Below, piece by piece: positions 41,756 to 54,895 of a stretch of DNA of 64,000 bases (the first letter of the stretch is position 1; every line of letters begins with the position of its first letter). The DNA comes from Teichococcus aestuarii (GTDB taxonomy: Bacteria; Pseudomonadota; Alphaproteobacteria; Acetobacterales; Acetobacteraceae). The DNA lies in NCBI RefSeq assembly GCF_003116135.1, contig NZ_PDOA01000003.1, forward strand, positions 124,001 through 188,000, in the 5' to 3' direction. A program made the position numbers and the translations under genes. The notes below the pieces were generated by a model. It did not search any database. It saw only the letters and a list, made by a program, of their open reading frames with translations, and had not been told where the DNA came from.

Positions 41756-42313
41756 TCAGCCTTCGCCCTGCTGCGCGGGCGGTGCCGGCGGCCGCAGGCT
41801 CTCATAGACCAGCATGCGGTGCCCATCGCGCGGAAACTCGCCCGCACAGCGCAGGCCAAGATCCTCCAGCACACCGCGCGAGGCGCGGTTGTCCTCCCGC
41901 GCCACGGCGATGATGCGGGGCAGGCCGGCCTGCCGGTGGCCGAATTCGACCGCCGCGCGGGCGGCCTCCCGCGCATAGCCCTTGCCGCGGGTGTGCGGCC
42001 AGAGCGCGAAGCGCAGCGCCACCCCTCGCCCATCCGGCCGCTCCGACAGCGCCACGATGCCGAGAAAGGCCTCGCTCTCCGCCAGATGCACGGCCCAGGT
42101 GCCGTAGCCGCGCACGGCCCAGAAGGCCATGTCGTCCTCCAGGTCCTGCCGCGCCTGGGCCGGGCTGCGGGTGCCGTGGAGCATCAGGCCGAAGGCGGCC
42201 TCGTCGCCCTTCAGGGCGACGAGGTCGGCCAGATGCCCAGGCCCGACGGGGCGCAGCACCAGACGGGGCGTGCGCACCGCATGCGGGGATTCCACCCGCG
42301 CCAGGCCATCCAC
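41756..42313 (-). CDS. GNAT-family acetyltransferase, RimJ-like
   Basis: Predicted acetyl-CoA-dependent N-acetyltransferase. From GTG at 42313 it has 185 residues and starts just after the ettA stop; an ATG at 42373 would overlap ettA by 56 bases. The RTPRLVLRPV start, the FALWPHTRGKGYAREAARA acetyl-CoA loop (R/Q-x-x-G-x-G/A) and the late VAREDNRASRGVLEDLGL motif fit the RimJ/RimL-type GNAT group. Substrate unknown. A terminator follows immediately. Confidence 0.82.
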   Translation of the reverse strand: MDGLARVESPHAVRTPRLVLRPVGPGHLADLVALKGDEAAFGLMLHGTRSPAQARQDLEDDMAFWAVRGYGTWAVHLAESEAFLGIVALSERPDGRGVALRFALWPHTRGKGYAREAARAAVEFGHRQAGLPRIIAVAREDNRASRGVLEDLGLRCAGEFPRDGHRMLVYESLRPPAPPAQQGEG

Positions 42314-42317
42314 CGGC

Positions 42318-43994
<1,677 letters not shown>

Positions 43995-44080
43995 GGTCAC
44001 ACTATTCCGGGCAGAGGTTCAGCCCCGGTTCTAGCCAGACCGGGCCTGCGCGCCAAGCGTGAGGGTTCGGCCCCTGCCCT

Positions 44081-45661
44081 TCAAACCGCCTCCTGTGCCT
44101 GGTCGCGGCCGCCGCGCTTGGCCGCGTAGAGGGCGGCATCGGCCCGCCGCAGCAGGTCCTCCAGGTTCTGGTCCTGCGGCCCGGCCGAGGCGATGCCGAG
44201 GCTGGCCGAGAGGCGCGCCCGCCCCACCGCCGGCGGCAGCGGCACGGTGGAAAGCACCGCGCGCAGCCGCTCCGCCACGCGCGCTCCCTCCGCCAGATCG
44301 GTGCCCGGCAGTGCCACGGCGAACTCCTCGCCGCCGATCCGCCCCGGCAGGTCCTGCGCGCGGAGCTGGGCCACCAGGCGCTCGGCGGCGGCGCGCAGCA
44401 CGGCATCGCCCGCGGCGTGGCCGGCGCTGTCATTGATCGCCTTGAAATAGTCGAGGTCGAGGGCGAGCAGGCAGAAGGGCTGCCCCACCGCGCGGTCCCG
44501 CCGCAGCATCGCCTCGGCCCGGTGGAAGAAGCTGCGGCGGTTGGCCAGGCCGGTGAGCGAATCGGTCTCCGCCTCTCGTCGCAATTCCTCCGTGCGGGCG
44601 GCGACGCGCCATTCCAGCGTGCGGTTGGCTTCCGCCAGCGCCGCCTCCGCCTCCCGCCGCTCGCTGACCAGGGCGATCAGCGTCAGGATGTTCATGGCGC
44701 ACAATACGATCAGCAGGCCGACCGACTGCATCGGGTTGGCCACGGCTCCCGACTGGAAGGGGCCGTAGCCCATCACCGTGCCGGCCGAGGCGATGACGCA
44801 GATCAGGGTCAGCAGCGTGTAGGCGGCGCGCAGCGAGATGCGCAGGGCGATCCAGGACAGCGGCACCGCCAGCAGGAAGACCATCTGCGCCGTGGGCAGC
44901 CCCTCCGGCAGGCGGAAGGAGAAGACCAGCGCCGCCAGGCCCGCCGTGGCCAGCCACACGGCGCCATCCAGCACCAGCCAGCTTCGGCCGCGCTGGGGGG
45001 GCGTGCGCTCCAGCCCCAGCCACATGGCCAGGGAGGGGGTGAAGTAGAAGGTGCCGCCGGCATCGCAGAGCAGCCAGCCGCTCCACAGCCCGGGCAGTTC
45101 CTCAGGCCGCGCCCCGCCCAGCCACCACAGCGCCAGCGTGCCGGTGCTGGCGGTGATGAGGGCGTGCAGCAGCACGAGGCCGGCGAGGAAGGCCACCACC
45201 CCCCCGAAGCGGGTGAACAGGCCGGGCGCCGGGCGGAAGCGGCGCGACAGCGCCGCGCCGGCCAGCGGCCCCAGCGCATTGCCGAGCGACACCACCGCCG
45301 CCAGCCCCCAGTCGCTGCCGAGGACCGACCCGTTCACCACCAGGGAGCCAAGGAAGATACCGGGCGCGAGTCGCCATCCCCCCAGCATGGCCGCCGCCGC
45401 GGCCAGGCCGGCGGGCAGCCAGATGGGCGAGGGAAACAGCCCATAGGCCGCGAAGAAGCGGCCCACCGCCCAGCCCAGCACCAGATAGCCGAGCAGCACC
45501 GCGCCGTTGGCGCCCAGCCAGAAGAGCGGGCTCCTGCCCTGGCACCAGGCCGGCGACCAGGGATGCGGCCTTCGCCCCCGGGAGCCGGGGGCCAGGGAGG
45601 CGGGAGCCCAGCCGGCGGGAAGCACCGCAGCGGGGTTGAAGGGCGGGGCGGTCGCGGACAC
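44081..45661 (-). CDS. MASE1-GGDEF diguanylate cyclase
   Basis: Membrane-bound enzyme that makes cyclic di-GMP from two GTP. The GTG at 45661 has GGAGG five bases upstream and gives 526 residues; longer starts run into the tRNA region. About eight helices (residues 40-340) match the MASE1 sensor, followed by a short coiled coil and the GGDEF domain. The active-site motif is GGEEF (443-447). An inhibitory RxxD site (RAQD, 434-437) lies exactly five residues before it, so product feedback is expected. No EAL domain is present. Confidence 0.93.
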   Translation of the reverse strand: MSATAPPFNPAAVLPAGWAPASLAPGSRGRRPHPWSPAWCQGRSPLFWLGANGAVLLGYLVLGWAVGRFFAAYGLFPSPIWLPAGLAAAAAMLGGWRLAPGIFLGSLVVNGSVLGSDWGLAAVVSLGNALGPLAGAALSRRFRPAPGLFTRFGGVVAFLAGLVLLHALITASTGTLALWWLGGARPEELPGLWSGWLLCDAGGTFYFTPSLAMWLGLERTPPQRGRSWLVLDGAVWLATAGLAALVFSFRLPEGLPTAQMVFLLAVPLSWIALRISLRAAYTLLTLICVIASAGTVMGYGPFQSGAVANPMQSVGLLIVLCAMNILTLIALVSERREAEAALAEANRTLEWRVAARTEELRREAETDSLTGLANRRSFFHRAEAMLRRDRAVGQPFCLLALDLDYFKAINDSAGHAAGDAVLRAAAERLVAQLRAQDLPGRIGGEEFAVALPGTDLAEGARVAERLRAVLSTVPLPPAVGRARLSASLGIASAGPQDQNLEDLLRRADAALYAAKRGGRDQAQEAV

Positions 45662-45789
45662 GCGTTCCTCCGGCGGGGGAATGGCGCACTGTCCATGGCG
45701 CCGGGCGCGATATCTCGCGCAATTTTGTTCCGCTCCGCAAGGGCAGCTTGGTGCGGCGCGCGCCGTTTCTCGCAATCACGCCGTCCCTC

Positions 45790-45862
45790 TGCGCCCGGCA
45801 GGACTTGAACCCGCAACCAAGCCGTTATGAGCGGCCCGCTCTGACCATTGAGCTACGGGCGC
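45790..45862 (-). tRNA. tRNA with anticodon CAU, probably tRNA-Ile2
   Basis: The minus strand folds into a full cloverleaf of 73 bases: acceptor GCGCCCG/CGGGCGC, D-stem GCTC/GAGC, anticodon loop CTCATAA, T-stem GCGGG/CCTGC with TTCAAGT loop, discriminator A. CCA is not encoded. The anticodon is CAU. The sequence CTTGGTTGC after the anticodon stem resembles tRNA-Ile2 (lysidine-modified by TilS) rather than the initiator or elongator Met type, but this needs a covariance model to settle. Confidence 0.9.
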
Positions 45863-45914
45863 ATGAGAGGATGGGGCGATTCGCCGCTGCCCCCTCTGCT
45901 AGACCGACTGGGCC

Positions 45915-47186
45915 TCAGCGGGCAAGGAACTCCCGGATCTGCGCCTCGGCCTGGGCGATGCCGACCACCCCTTCCAGATGACCCTGGGTGCCGGTCAGCA
46001 CCGCCTGGCTGACGGGCCGGCCGGCGCGGCGCAGCGCCGCCACCAGCTCCTCGCTGTATTCGATGGGGAAGACGCGGTCTCCCCGGCTCGGCACCACCAG
46101 CCAGCGGCCGCCGGCCTTGGCCAGGGCGGCCTCCAGCCCCGCATACTCGTTCAGGAAGAGCTGGTTGGCGCGGACGAGGTAGAGGAAGGAGTTGGCGTCC
46201 GAGACCTTGGCGCGGGCGGCGGCGGCGGCATCCAGCGCGGCCTCGATGGCGAAGCGGTCCTGCACCCGGCGGGCGGGGTCCTGCCCCTCGGCCGGGCGGC
46301 GGCCGAACTGGCCGGCCCAGCCGCGGTCGCGCGAATGCAGCGTGACGAGCTTCAGCGCCTCGGCCAGGCCGCGCAGCGGCGCCTCGCGGCCCTGGCCGTA
46401 ATAGTCGCCATTGCGCCAGGCCGGGTCCATGCGGATGGGCGCCGCCCAGAGATCCAGCCAGCCCAGCATCCAGGCATCCATCTCGCCGGTGCCGATCACC
46501 GGCATGACGCGCTCGACCATCTCCGGATAGGCCGCCGCCCATTCAATGGCCTGCAGCGAGCCCATGCTGGGCCCGGCGACCAGAGCGAGCTTCTTCACGC
46601 CCAGATGGTCCAGCAGCCGCTTCTGCACCTCGACGAAGTCGCGGATGGAGACGGCGGGGAAGCTCATCCCCCAGGGCCGGCCGGTCGAGGGGTTCACCGA
46701 GGCGGGGCCGGTGGTGATGGTATGCCGGTCCGGCGCGTTGAGGTTCACCAGGGTGTCCGATGCGACGACGAAGTAGCGCTCGGTGTCGATCGGCCGGCCG
46801 GGGCCGATGATGGAATCCCACCACCCCGCCGGGCCTTCCGCCTGGAGCCGGCCGAAGGCATGCCCGTTGCCGCTGAAGAAATGCGTCACCAGCACCGCGT
46901 TGTCGCCGGCGGCGTTCAGCGTGCCGGCGGTCTGGTAGCCGGTGCGGATGGCGGGAATGCTGGCGCCGCCGCGCGTGGTGTAGCCCTGGAAGCTGAATTC
47001 CCGCCGTTCCACCAGGGCCGGCGCGGCCGGTGCCTGCGCAATCGGTGCCTGCGCGGCCGGTGCCTGCGCGGTCGGTGCCTGCGCGGTCGGTGCCTGCGCC
47101 AGGGCGGCGCGGGCCAGGATGCCCGGCGCGGCGGCGGCCAACGGCACCGCCCAGGCGGCCGCCAACAGGGAACGACGGGTGGTCAT
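45915..47186 (-). CDS. Exported MetX-like alpha/beta-hydrolase
   Basis: The 423-residue product resembles homoserine O-acetyltransferase family hydrolases: GPSMGS nucleophile elbow with S207, D370 in PSRGDRVFP and H403 in GHLEGV form a full triad. Unlike MetX it starts with a Tat-like signal (TTRRSLLAAAWAVPLAAAA), then a linker of five QAPxA units encoded by 15-base tandem repeats. A periplasmic or surface location is expected, which makes a role in methionine synthesis unlikely. Substrate unknown. The stop lies 52 bases upstream of the tRNA 5' end on the same strand. Confidence 0.82.
   Translation of the reverse strand: MTTRRSLLAAAWAVPLAAAAPGILARAALAQAPTAQAPTAQAPAAQAPIAQAPAAPALVERREFSFQGYTTRGGASIPAIRTGYQTAGTLNAAGDNAVLVTHFFSGNGHAFGRLQAEGPAGWWDSIIGPGRPIDTERYFVVASDTLVNLNAPDRHTITTGPASVNPSTGRPWGMSFPAVSIRDFVEVQKRLLDHLGVKKLALVAGPSMGSLQAIEWAAAYPEMVERVMPVIGTGEMDAWMLGWLDLWAAPIRMDPAWRNGDYYGQGREAPLRGLAEALKLVTLHSRDRGWAGQFGRRPAEGQDPARRVQDRFAIEAALDAAAAARAKVSDANSFLYLVRANQLFLNEYAGLEAALAKAGGRWLVVPSRGDRVFPIEYSEELVAALRRAGRPVSQAVLTGTQGHLEGVVGIAQAEAQIREFLAR
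47021..47095 (-). repeat. 15-base tandem repeat, five units
   Basis: Five near-identical 15-base units encode QAPTA, QAPTA, QAPAA, QAPIA, QAPAA within the linker of the exported hydrolase. The unit length preserves the frame, so copy number could vary without breaking the gene. Confidence 0.85.
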
Positions 47187-47358
47187 GGCGCTGCTCTCTC
47201 CCTAGCCCCGGGCCGGCGGGCCTTCTTCCGCGGCGCATGGGGCCGCCCATGGTGCGCGAGCGGCCACGGCGCCCGCAAGCCCCGCCGCGCGGCCGAATTG
47301 CCGCCGCCGCCGCCCCCTGCTAACCAGCCTCCGCATTGCCACGAAACGGATGCCCCCC

Positions 47359-47880
47359 ATGGATGTGACCAAGCTTTCCACCGGCAAGAACCCGCCGCAC
47401 GACATCAACGTCGTCATCGAGATCCCCCAGGGCAGCTCGGTGAAGTACGAGGTGGACAAGGACAGCGGCGCGGTGGTGGTGGACCGCTTCCTGTTCACGC
47501 CGATGGCCTATCCGGCCGCCTACGGCTTCGTCCCCGGCACGCTGGCCGACGATGGCGACCCGTCGGACGCGCTGGTGCTGGTGCCGGCCCCCGTGGTGCC
47601 CGGCGCCGCGATCCGCGCCCGCCCCATCGGCGTGCTGTTCATGGAGGATGAGAGCGGCCAGGACGAGAAGCTCGTCTGCGTGCCGCACGACAAGATCTCC
47701 CTCGCCTACACCGACGTGAAGGAGCTGGAGGATCTGCCGAAGATCACCCGCGACCAGATCGAGCACTTCTTCACCCGCTACAAGGACCTGGAGCCGGGCA
47801 AGTGGGTGAAGGTGAAGGGCTGGGGCAACGCCGCCCAGGCCGCCGAGATCCTGCAGAAGCAGATCGCCGCCGCCCAGTAA
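47359..47880 (+). CDS. ppa: Inorganic pyrophosphatase (family I)
   Basis: Cytoplasmic Mg-dependent hydrolase that removes the pyrophosphate made by biosynthetic reactions. The ATG at 47359 gives 173 residues starting MDVTKLSTGKNPPHDINVVIEIP, the usual family start; an ATG three codons earlier is possible. The metal and substrate motif DGDPSDALVL holds three conserved Asp residues, and the KYEVDKDSG and RPIGVLFMEDESGQDEK stretches are typical. A terminator follows 27 bases after the stop. Confidence 0.96.
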   Translation: MDVTKLSTGKNPPHDINVVIEIPQGSSVKYEVDKDSGAVVVDRFLFTPMAYPAAYGFVPGTLADDGDPSDALVLVPAPVVPGAAIRARPIGVLFMEDESGQDEKLVCVPHDKISLAYTDVKELEDLPKITRDQIEHFFTRYKDLEPGKWVKVKGWGNAAQAAEILQKQIAAAQ

Positions 47881-47907
47881 TCTCCCCTCCGGGGGTGTGA
47901 GACGCAG

Positions 47908-47940
47908 GGCCCGGGGGGAAGGCTTTCCTCCGGGCCTTTT
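47908..47940 (+). terminator. Rho-independent terminator after ppa
   Basis: GGCCCGG (47908-47914) pairs with CCGGGCC (47930-47936); the inner stem continues with some wobble pairs. TTTT follows. It also separates ppa from the convergent chemoreceptor gene. Confidence 0.85.
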
Positions 47941-47958
47941 GCGTGCCGGGGGCGGCCG

Positions 47959-49674
47959 TCAGGTCGGGGCGCCGCCATGCAGCCGCGCCACCAGCCCGTC
48001 GACCGCCTGCCGCAGGGCCTGCCCCTGCTGCCCCAGCGCGCTGCCCGCCTCGCGCACGCGGGCCAGGGCCGCGTCGTTCAGGCCCATGCCCTCGCCCAGC
48101 TGCGCCATGCGGCGGCCCATCGTCCTGGAGCCGGTGGTGGCCTCCGCCACATGGGCCGCGATCTGCCGGGTGGCCGCGCCCTGCTGGGCAATGGCGCCGG
48201 CGATGGCCGTGGCCACCGTGCCGGAATGCTCGATGGCGCCGCCCATGCCGCGGATCGCCGCCACCACCTGCTCCGTCACCCGCTGCATGGCGTTGATCTG
48301 CGTGGCGATCTCCTCTGTGGCACGGGCGGTCTGGCTGGCCAGGGCCTTCACCTCGTTGGCGACGACGGCGAAGCCCTTGCCAGCCTCCCCCGCCCGGGCC
48401 GATTCGATGGTGGCGTTCAGCGCCAGCAGGTTGGTCTGCCCGGCGATGTCGTTGATCAGCCGCACCACGTCGCCGATGCGGCGCGCCGTGTCGGTGAGGC
48501 TGCCCACCGTCTCGTCCGCCTGGCGGGCCTCGGCGGAGGCGCGGCGCGCGGCGCCGGCGCTCTCCTCGACCTGCCGAGTGATGGCCTCGACCGAACGCGC
48601 CAGCTCTTCCGCCGCGGCCGCCACGGCGCGGACATTCTCGCCCGTCGCCGCCGCGTCGGCCTGGGCGGCGGCGAGGCCGGCGGCCATGGCATCGCGCGTG
48701 GCGCCCATCGCCTGGGTTGCGGCGTCCAGCGTGCCGGCGGAGTGCTCGAGATGGCCGGAGACCTTGCCGAGGGATTGCTCCACCTCGGCGGCCAGGGCGC
48801 GCTGGGCATCGTGCCGCGCGCCTTCCGCCTGCTGCCGCGCCACCTCCCGCTCCTGCCGCAGCCGGTCGGCCTCCAGCATGGCCTCGCGGAACACGGCCAC
48901 GGCGCCGGCCATGGCGCCGATCTCGTCGCCACGGCCAATCCCCGGCACGGGCGCCGCCGTGCCGCCCGCCGCCAGGCTGCGCATGCGCGCCTCCAGCGCC
49001 TTCAGAGGCCGGGTCACGCCGCGGCCGACCAGCAGGCCGGAGAGCGCCAGCAGCAGCCCGACGCCGCCCGCCACGCCGAGTTCCCGCAGCAGCGCCGCGT
49101 GCTGGGCGGCGCGCAGGTCATCGACATAGACGCCGGTGCCGATCACCCAGCCCCAGGGCGCGAAGCCCTGCACGTAGCTCAGCTTCTCCACCGGCTTCTC
49201 GGCGCCGGGGCGCGGCCAGAGATAGGGCACCAGCCCACCTCCCGCGCGCCGCACCGTCTCGACGAAGGCGAGGAAGAGGGGGAAGCCGCTGGGGTCGCGG
49301 CTGGCGGCGAGCGCCTGCCCCTCCAGCGCCGGCCGGATGGGGTGCATCACCATCCGCGGCTCCATGTCGGTGATGAAGACGTACTCGTCACCCCGGTAGC
49401 GCATGGCGCGGATGGCGCGCAGCGCCGCCGCCTGGGCCGTGGCGCGGTCCGCCCGCCCCGCCTGCTCCTCCGCCGCGTGGTGCGCCGCGATGGCGATGAC
49501 CGTCTCCACCACGGCGCGCAGCATGTCGATGCGCCCCTCCTCCATGACCTGCCGCCGCTCGGACAGGCCATGCACCGTCAGCCCCGCCAGCGCCAGGAGC
49601 GCGAGCAGGGCCAGGGCTGCAAGGCGCAGGGCAATGGGCAGGCGGCCCTGGCGAGGGGATGAGGCTGTGGCCAT
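47959..49674 (-). CDS. Methyl-accepting chemotaxis protein with periplasmic Cache domain
   Basis: Chemoreceptor of 571 residues. A first helix (residues 15-35) and a second (about 195-215) flank a periplasmic single Cache_2-type domain with [20 protein letters not shown] and the late [17 protein letters not shown] stretch. A HAMP domain ([16 protein letters not shown]) and the signalling coiled coil follow, with the hairpin tip seen as [29 protein letters not shown] interrupted only by usual variants. A CGGAGG site precedes the ATG. No che genes are nearby, so it is an orphan receptor. Confidence 0.94.
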   Translation of the reverse strand: MATASSPRQGRLPIALRLAALALLALLALAGLTVHGLSERRQVMEEGRIDMLRAVVETVIAIAAHHAAEEQAGRADRATAQAAALRAIRAMRYRGDEYVFITDMEPRMVMHPIRPALEGQALAASRDPSGFPLFLAFVETVRRAGGGLVPYLWPRPGAEKPVEKLSYVQGFAPWGWVIGTGVYVDDLRAAQHAALLRELGVAGGVGLLLALSGLLVGRGVTRPLKALEARMRSLAAGGTAAPVPGIGRGDEIGAMAGAVAVFREAMLEADRLRQEREVARQQAEGARHDAQRALAAEVEQSLGKVSGHLEHSAGTLDAATQAMGATRDAMAAGLAAAQADAAATGENVRAVAAAAEELARSVEAITRQVEESAGAARRASAEARQADETVGSLTDTARRIGDVVRLINDIAGQTNLLALNATIESARAGEAGKGFAVVANEVKALASQTARATEEIATQINAMQRVTEQVVAAIRGMGGAIEHSGTVATAIAGAIAQQGAATRQIAAHVAEATTGSRTMGRRMAQLGEGMGLNDAALARVREAGSALGQQGQALRQAVDGLVARLHGGAPT

Positions 49675-49757
49675 GCGGAACCTCCGGAGGGCTCGGGCTT
49701 CACGCCCGGCGCCATTGTCGGAGGCGGAGGTAAAGGAAGGCTAAGCCGTGGGGCGCT

Positions 49758-50345
49758 TCAGGCCAGCAGGTGGGACGGGACCGCCAGGCCCAGCCGCACC
49801 GGCACCGGCCAGATCTCGCGCACCGTGCGCAGCCGGGTGAAGCCGGCGGCCAGGTAGTTGGGCAGGGCGCGGGGATGGTCGGCGGTGCAGGTGTTCACCG
49901 TCAGCAGGGCGCAGCCCTCGGCCCAGGCCATGTCGATGGCATGGCGCAGGAAGGCGCGCCCCGCCCCCGTGCCCACCGCATGCGGCAGCAGGCCAAAATA
50001 GGCGATGTTCACGGTGCCGGCCTGGGCCGTCGTGGCCGGGCGGCGCTCCAGCTCGAAGAAGCCGGCCGGCGCACCGCCCTGGTAGAGCACATGGATGGAG
50101 ACGGCCGGGTCGCCCAGGATGGCGGCGATCTCGGCATCGCCGGCGGCGCGGCGCAGCCACCAGACGTAATCCTGCCCCACCGTGTTGTAGAGGTAGCGGT
50201 AGAAAGGCACGGAGCAGCGCGCCACGCGCTCCACCCGGCTGCCCTCCGGCAGGGCGGGCGCCGGCCCCTCGGGCGGCGCCGCCATGCGCAGGAAGGTGAC
50301 GTCCACCGCCACGCGGAGCGCCGGCTCCACCAGGGAGAGCGCCAT
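49758..50345 (-). CDS. GNAT-family acetyltransferase
   Basis: From the ATG at 50345 the product has 195 residues; a TTG at 50351 is an alternative that touches the rpoD stop. The C-terminal half has the GNAT pattern: [22 protein letters not shown] (acetyl-CoA loop) and [19 protein letters not shown]. The N-terminal part ([22 protein letters not shown]) belongs to a GNAT subgroup common in alphaproteobacteria. Substrate unknown. It lies three bases downstream of rpoD and may be co-transcribed with it. Confidence 0.85.
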   Translation of the reverse strand: MALSLVEPALRVAVDVTFLRMAAPPEGPAPALPEGSRVERVARCSVPFYRYLYNTVGQDYVWWLRRAAGDAEIAAILGDPAVSIHVLYQGGAPAGFFELERRPATTAQAGTVNIAYFGLLPHAVGTGAGRAFLRHAIDMAWAEGCALLTVNTCTADHPRALPNYLAAGFTRLRTVREIWPVPVRLGLAVPSHLLA

Positions 50346-50347
50346 CC

Positions 50348-52267
<1,920 letters not shown>

Positions 52268-52397
52268 GCCGATCCGCTCCGTCTGACTCAGCCCGGCCCG
52301 CAGTGTAGGCCGGGAAGCCTCGCTTTGGTCCTAACGGCCCCGCCCCGGGTGAACGGAGAGAGAGGGGCCAACGCCGCGCCCGCATGAACGCCACGAA

Positions 52398-52417
52398 ACG
52401 GGGCCATAACGCCCCGT
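52398..52417 (-). terminator. Hairpin between dnaG and rpoD
   Basis: ACGGGGC pairs with GCCCCGT around a six-base loop. On the minus strand it is followed by TTTCG. It lies 50 bases after the dnaG stop and may act as a partial terminator inside the macromolecular synthesis operon, as is known for that operon in E. coli. Confidence 0.5.
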
Positions 52418-52469
52418 GACAGGGCAACACAAGAGCGGGTCGCGGAATGGCGCCCGGCGGGCGCGCCGC

Positions 52470-54314
52470 TCACCCGCCCTCATTCTCCTCCTCCATCTCG
52501 CCGCGGCGCTGGGCGGCGAGCAATTCGTTGAGCCGGATCAGCCGCGTCTGCGCGGCCGCGCTGCCGGTGGCGGCAAGGTCCCGCACCGCCGCCTCGCGCT
52601 CCAGCAGCAGCGCCGCCTCGCCACGGAAGCGGCCGAAGAAGTACCACCATTGCTGCGTCACCAGCTGCGGCAGGGCCGCTTCCTTCGCCGCCGCGGGCAG
52701 CATGCGCGGCGACTGGCGCAGCCAGGCCAGGCCGTCAGGGTCCATTTTTTCGAGGTGGTCGGCGAGCGCCGCCGCTTCAAGGCGCTCCGTCCCGCCGTGC
52801 CAGCCCAGCATGGCCTGCTGCAACCGGCGCGCCATGCCCTCGGGCAGCTCCAGGCTGGCCAGCGCCTCCTCCACCTCGCCGAGCAGCCAGGGATGGGCCA
52901 GGGTGATGGCCAGCAGGCAGCGCGCCTGCTCCTGCCGCACCTGGGCGGGGTCGATGCCGGGGCGCGGCAGGTTCAGGGCGGGGGCCAGGGGCCGGGCACC
53001 GCGCCCGCCCGCCCCGCCGCGCGGCGACCAGGGCTGGCGCGGCGCCGGGGCGGGGCGGCGGTTGCCGGCGAAGAAGCTGTCGAGCAGGGCGCGGCGGTAC
53101 TCGCCGGCCAGGAACTTGTCGGGGATCTTGCCGGCCGCGTCCTCGAGGTCGTGGCGCAGCGCGGCGCGCGCCTCGGGCGTGCCGCCGGGGTGCTTCTCGG
53201 CCAGCATGCCATACAGCACCGCCGAGAGCGGGCGGGCCGCCTCCAGCAGGGTGCGGAAGGCGCCAGAGCCGCCCTTGGCCACCAGCGTGTCCGGGTCCTC
53301 GCCCGCCGGCAGGGTGACGAAGCCCAGGCTGCGCTCGGGCGAGAGCAGCGGCAGCGCCAGCTCGGCGGCGCGGGCGGCGGCGCGCAGGCCCGCCTTGTCG
53401 CCGTCGAAGCAGAGCAGCGGCTGCGGCGCCATGCGCCACAGCTCGGCCAGCTGCTCCTCCGTCAGCGCCGTGCCGAGCGGGGCCACGGCGCCGCCGAACC
53501 CCGCCTGGTGCAGGGCGATGACGTCCATGTAGCCCTCCACCACCACCACGGGCGCGCCCTTGAAGGCGGCCTCGCGCGCCAGGTCGGCGCCGTAGAGGTT
53601 GCGGCGCTTGGAGAACAGCTCGGTCTCCGGGCCGTTGACGTATTTGGGCTGCGCATCCCCCAGCACCCGGCCGCCGAAGGAGACGATGCGGCCGCGCCGG
53701 TCGCGGATCGGGAACATCACCCGGTTGAAATAGAGGTCGGCCGGGGGCGCGTCCCCCTCCCCCGCCCGCATCAACCCGGCCTCGACGAGCTGCGGCGGCT
53801 CGATGCCGAGCGGCTTCAGGTCGGCCGCCAGCGTGCCGCGCCCGCCGCCGGACCAGCCGAGGCCGAACTTGCGGATGGTCTCCTCCGAGAGGCCGCGGCG
53901 CAGCAGGTAGTCCAGCCCCGCCCGGCCCTCCGGCAGCCGCAGCCGGCGCTGGAAGGCCTCGGCGGCGGCCTGCATCACGCCGTGCAGGTCGCGCCGCTTC
54001 TCCTCACGCCGGGCCTGCTGCGGGGTGGCCTTGGGCACCTCCAGCCCCGCCTCGGCGGCCAGCCGCTCCACCGCCTCGGGGAAGCTCGCCCCCTGGCTCT
54101 GCATGACATAGGCGATGGCATCGCCATGCGCGCCGCAGCCGAAGCAGTGGTAGTGGTCGTCATAGACGTAGAAGGAGGGCGACTTCTCGCCGTGGAAGGG
54201 GCAGCAGCCGCGCCATTGCCGCCCGGCGCGCGTCAGCTTCACGCTGCGGCCGATCAGCGGCGCCAGCGGCGTGCGCAGGCGCAGCTCCTCCAGGAAGTTG
54301 GGCGGCAGGGACAT
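52470..54314 (-). CDS. dnaG: DNA primase DnaG
   Basis: Makes RNA primers for replication. The 614 residues contain the N-terminal CHC2-type zinc finger (CCPFHGEKSPSF then YHCFGCG, residues about 36-62), the catalytic core with the Toprim motifs (VVVVEGYMDV; LLCFDGDKAG), and a C-terminal DnaB-binding domain. The linker around residues 415-440 is unusually Arg/Pro/Gly-rich. It lies between yqeY and rpoD, in the order yqeY-dnaG-rpoD. Confidence 0.96.
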   Translation of the reverse strand: MSLPPNFLEELRLRTPLAPLIGRSVKLTRAGRQWRGCCPFHGEKSPSFYVYDDHYHCFGCGAHGDAIAYVMQSQGASFPEAVERLAAEAGLEVPKATPQQARREEKRRDLHGVMQAAAEAFQRRLRLPEGRAGLDYLLRRGLSEETIRKFGLGWSGGGRGTLAADLKPLGIEPPQLVEAGLMRAGEGDAPPADLYFNRVMFPIRDRRGRIVSFGGRVLGDAQPKYVNGPETELFSKRRNLYGADLAREAAFKGAPVVVVEGYMDVIALHQAGFGGAVAPLGTALTEEQLAELWRMAPQPLLCFDGDKAGLRAAARAAELALPLLSPERSLGFVTLPAGEDPDTLVAKGGSGAFRTLLEAARPLSAVLYGMLAEKHPGGTPEARAALRHDLEDAAGKIPDKFLAGEYRRALLDSFFAGNRRPAPAPRQPWSPRGGAGGRGARPLAPALNLPRPGIDPAQVRQEQARCLLAITLAHPWLLGEVEEALASLELPEGMARRLQQAMLGWHGGTERLEAAALADHLEKMDPDGLAWLRQSPRMLPAAAKEAALPQLVTQQWWYFFGRFRGEAALLLEREAAVRDLAATGSAAAQTRLIRLNELLAAQRRGEMEEENEGG

Positions 54315-54364
54315 GCCGCCCTACCTAAGCCATGCCGCGGCGCCGCGCCACGGCGGGCGCGGCC

Positions 54365-54823
54365 TCAGCCGTTCAGCGCCGCCTTCACCATTGGGCCGGC
54401 CTTGGCCATGTCCAGCGTCGCGGCGTGCTTCGCCTTCAGCACCGCCATCACCTTGCCCATGTCCTTCACCGAGCTGGCGCCGCTCTCGGCCACCGCCTCG
54501 GCCACGGCGGCCTGCATGGCGGCCTCGTCCATCTGCCGCGGCAGGAAGGATTCGATCACGGCGATCTCGGCGCCTTCCTTCTCCGCCAGCTCCGGCCGGT
54601 TGCCCTGGGTGTACATCTCGACGCTCTCGCGGCGGGACTTCACCATCGAGCGCAGCATGGCCACGATCTGCTCCTCCGGCACCTGATCGACGCCCGAGGG
54701 CCGGGCGGCAATGTCGGTGTCCTTCAGCTTGGCCATGATCATGCGGATGGTGGAGGTGCGGGCCGCGTCCTTGGCCAGCATGGCCACCTTCAATTCCTGG
54801 GTGAAGCGTTCGCGCAGGCTCAT
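54365..54823 (-). CDS. GatB/YqeY domain protein
   Basis: Small protein of 152 residues matching YqeY: MSLRERFTQELKVAMLAKDA start, TIRMIMAKLKDTDI helix and the C-terminal MGKVMAVLKAKHAATLDMAKAGPMVKAAL segment, which is related to the tail domain of GatB. It may bind tRNA, but the family function is not settled. It takes the place that rpsU has in the E. coli rpsU-dnaG-rpoD operon. Its promoter region faces carA; a TTTATA lies on the minus strand at 54851-54856. GAGGAGAGTGACCG precedes the ATG. Confidence 0.9.
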   Translation of the reverse strand: MSLRERFTQELKVAMLAKDAARTSTIRMIMAKLKDTDIAARPSGVDQVPEEQIVAMLRSMVKSRRESVEMYTQGNRPELAEKEGAEIAVIESFLPRQMDEAAMQAAVAEAVAESGASSVKDMGKVMAVLKAKHAATLDMAKAGPMVKAALNG

Positions 54824-54895
54824 CGGTCACTCTCCTCTGGGATCGGGCGGGGTATAAAGCCGCTCGGCGCGGCCGGAGCCAGGGGGTAGCCAGGC

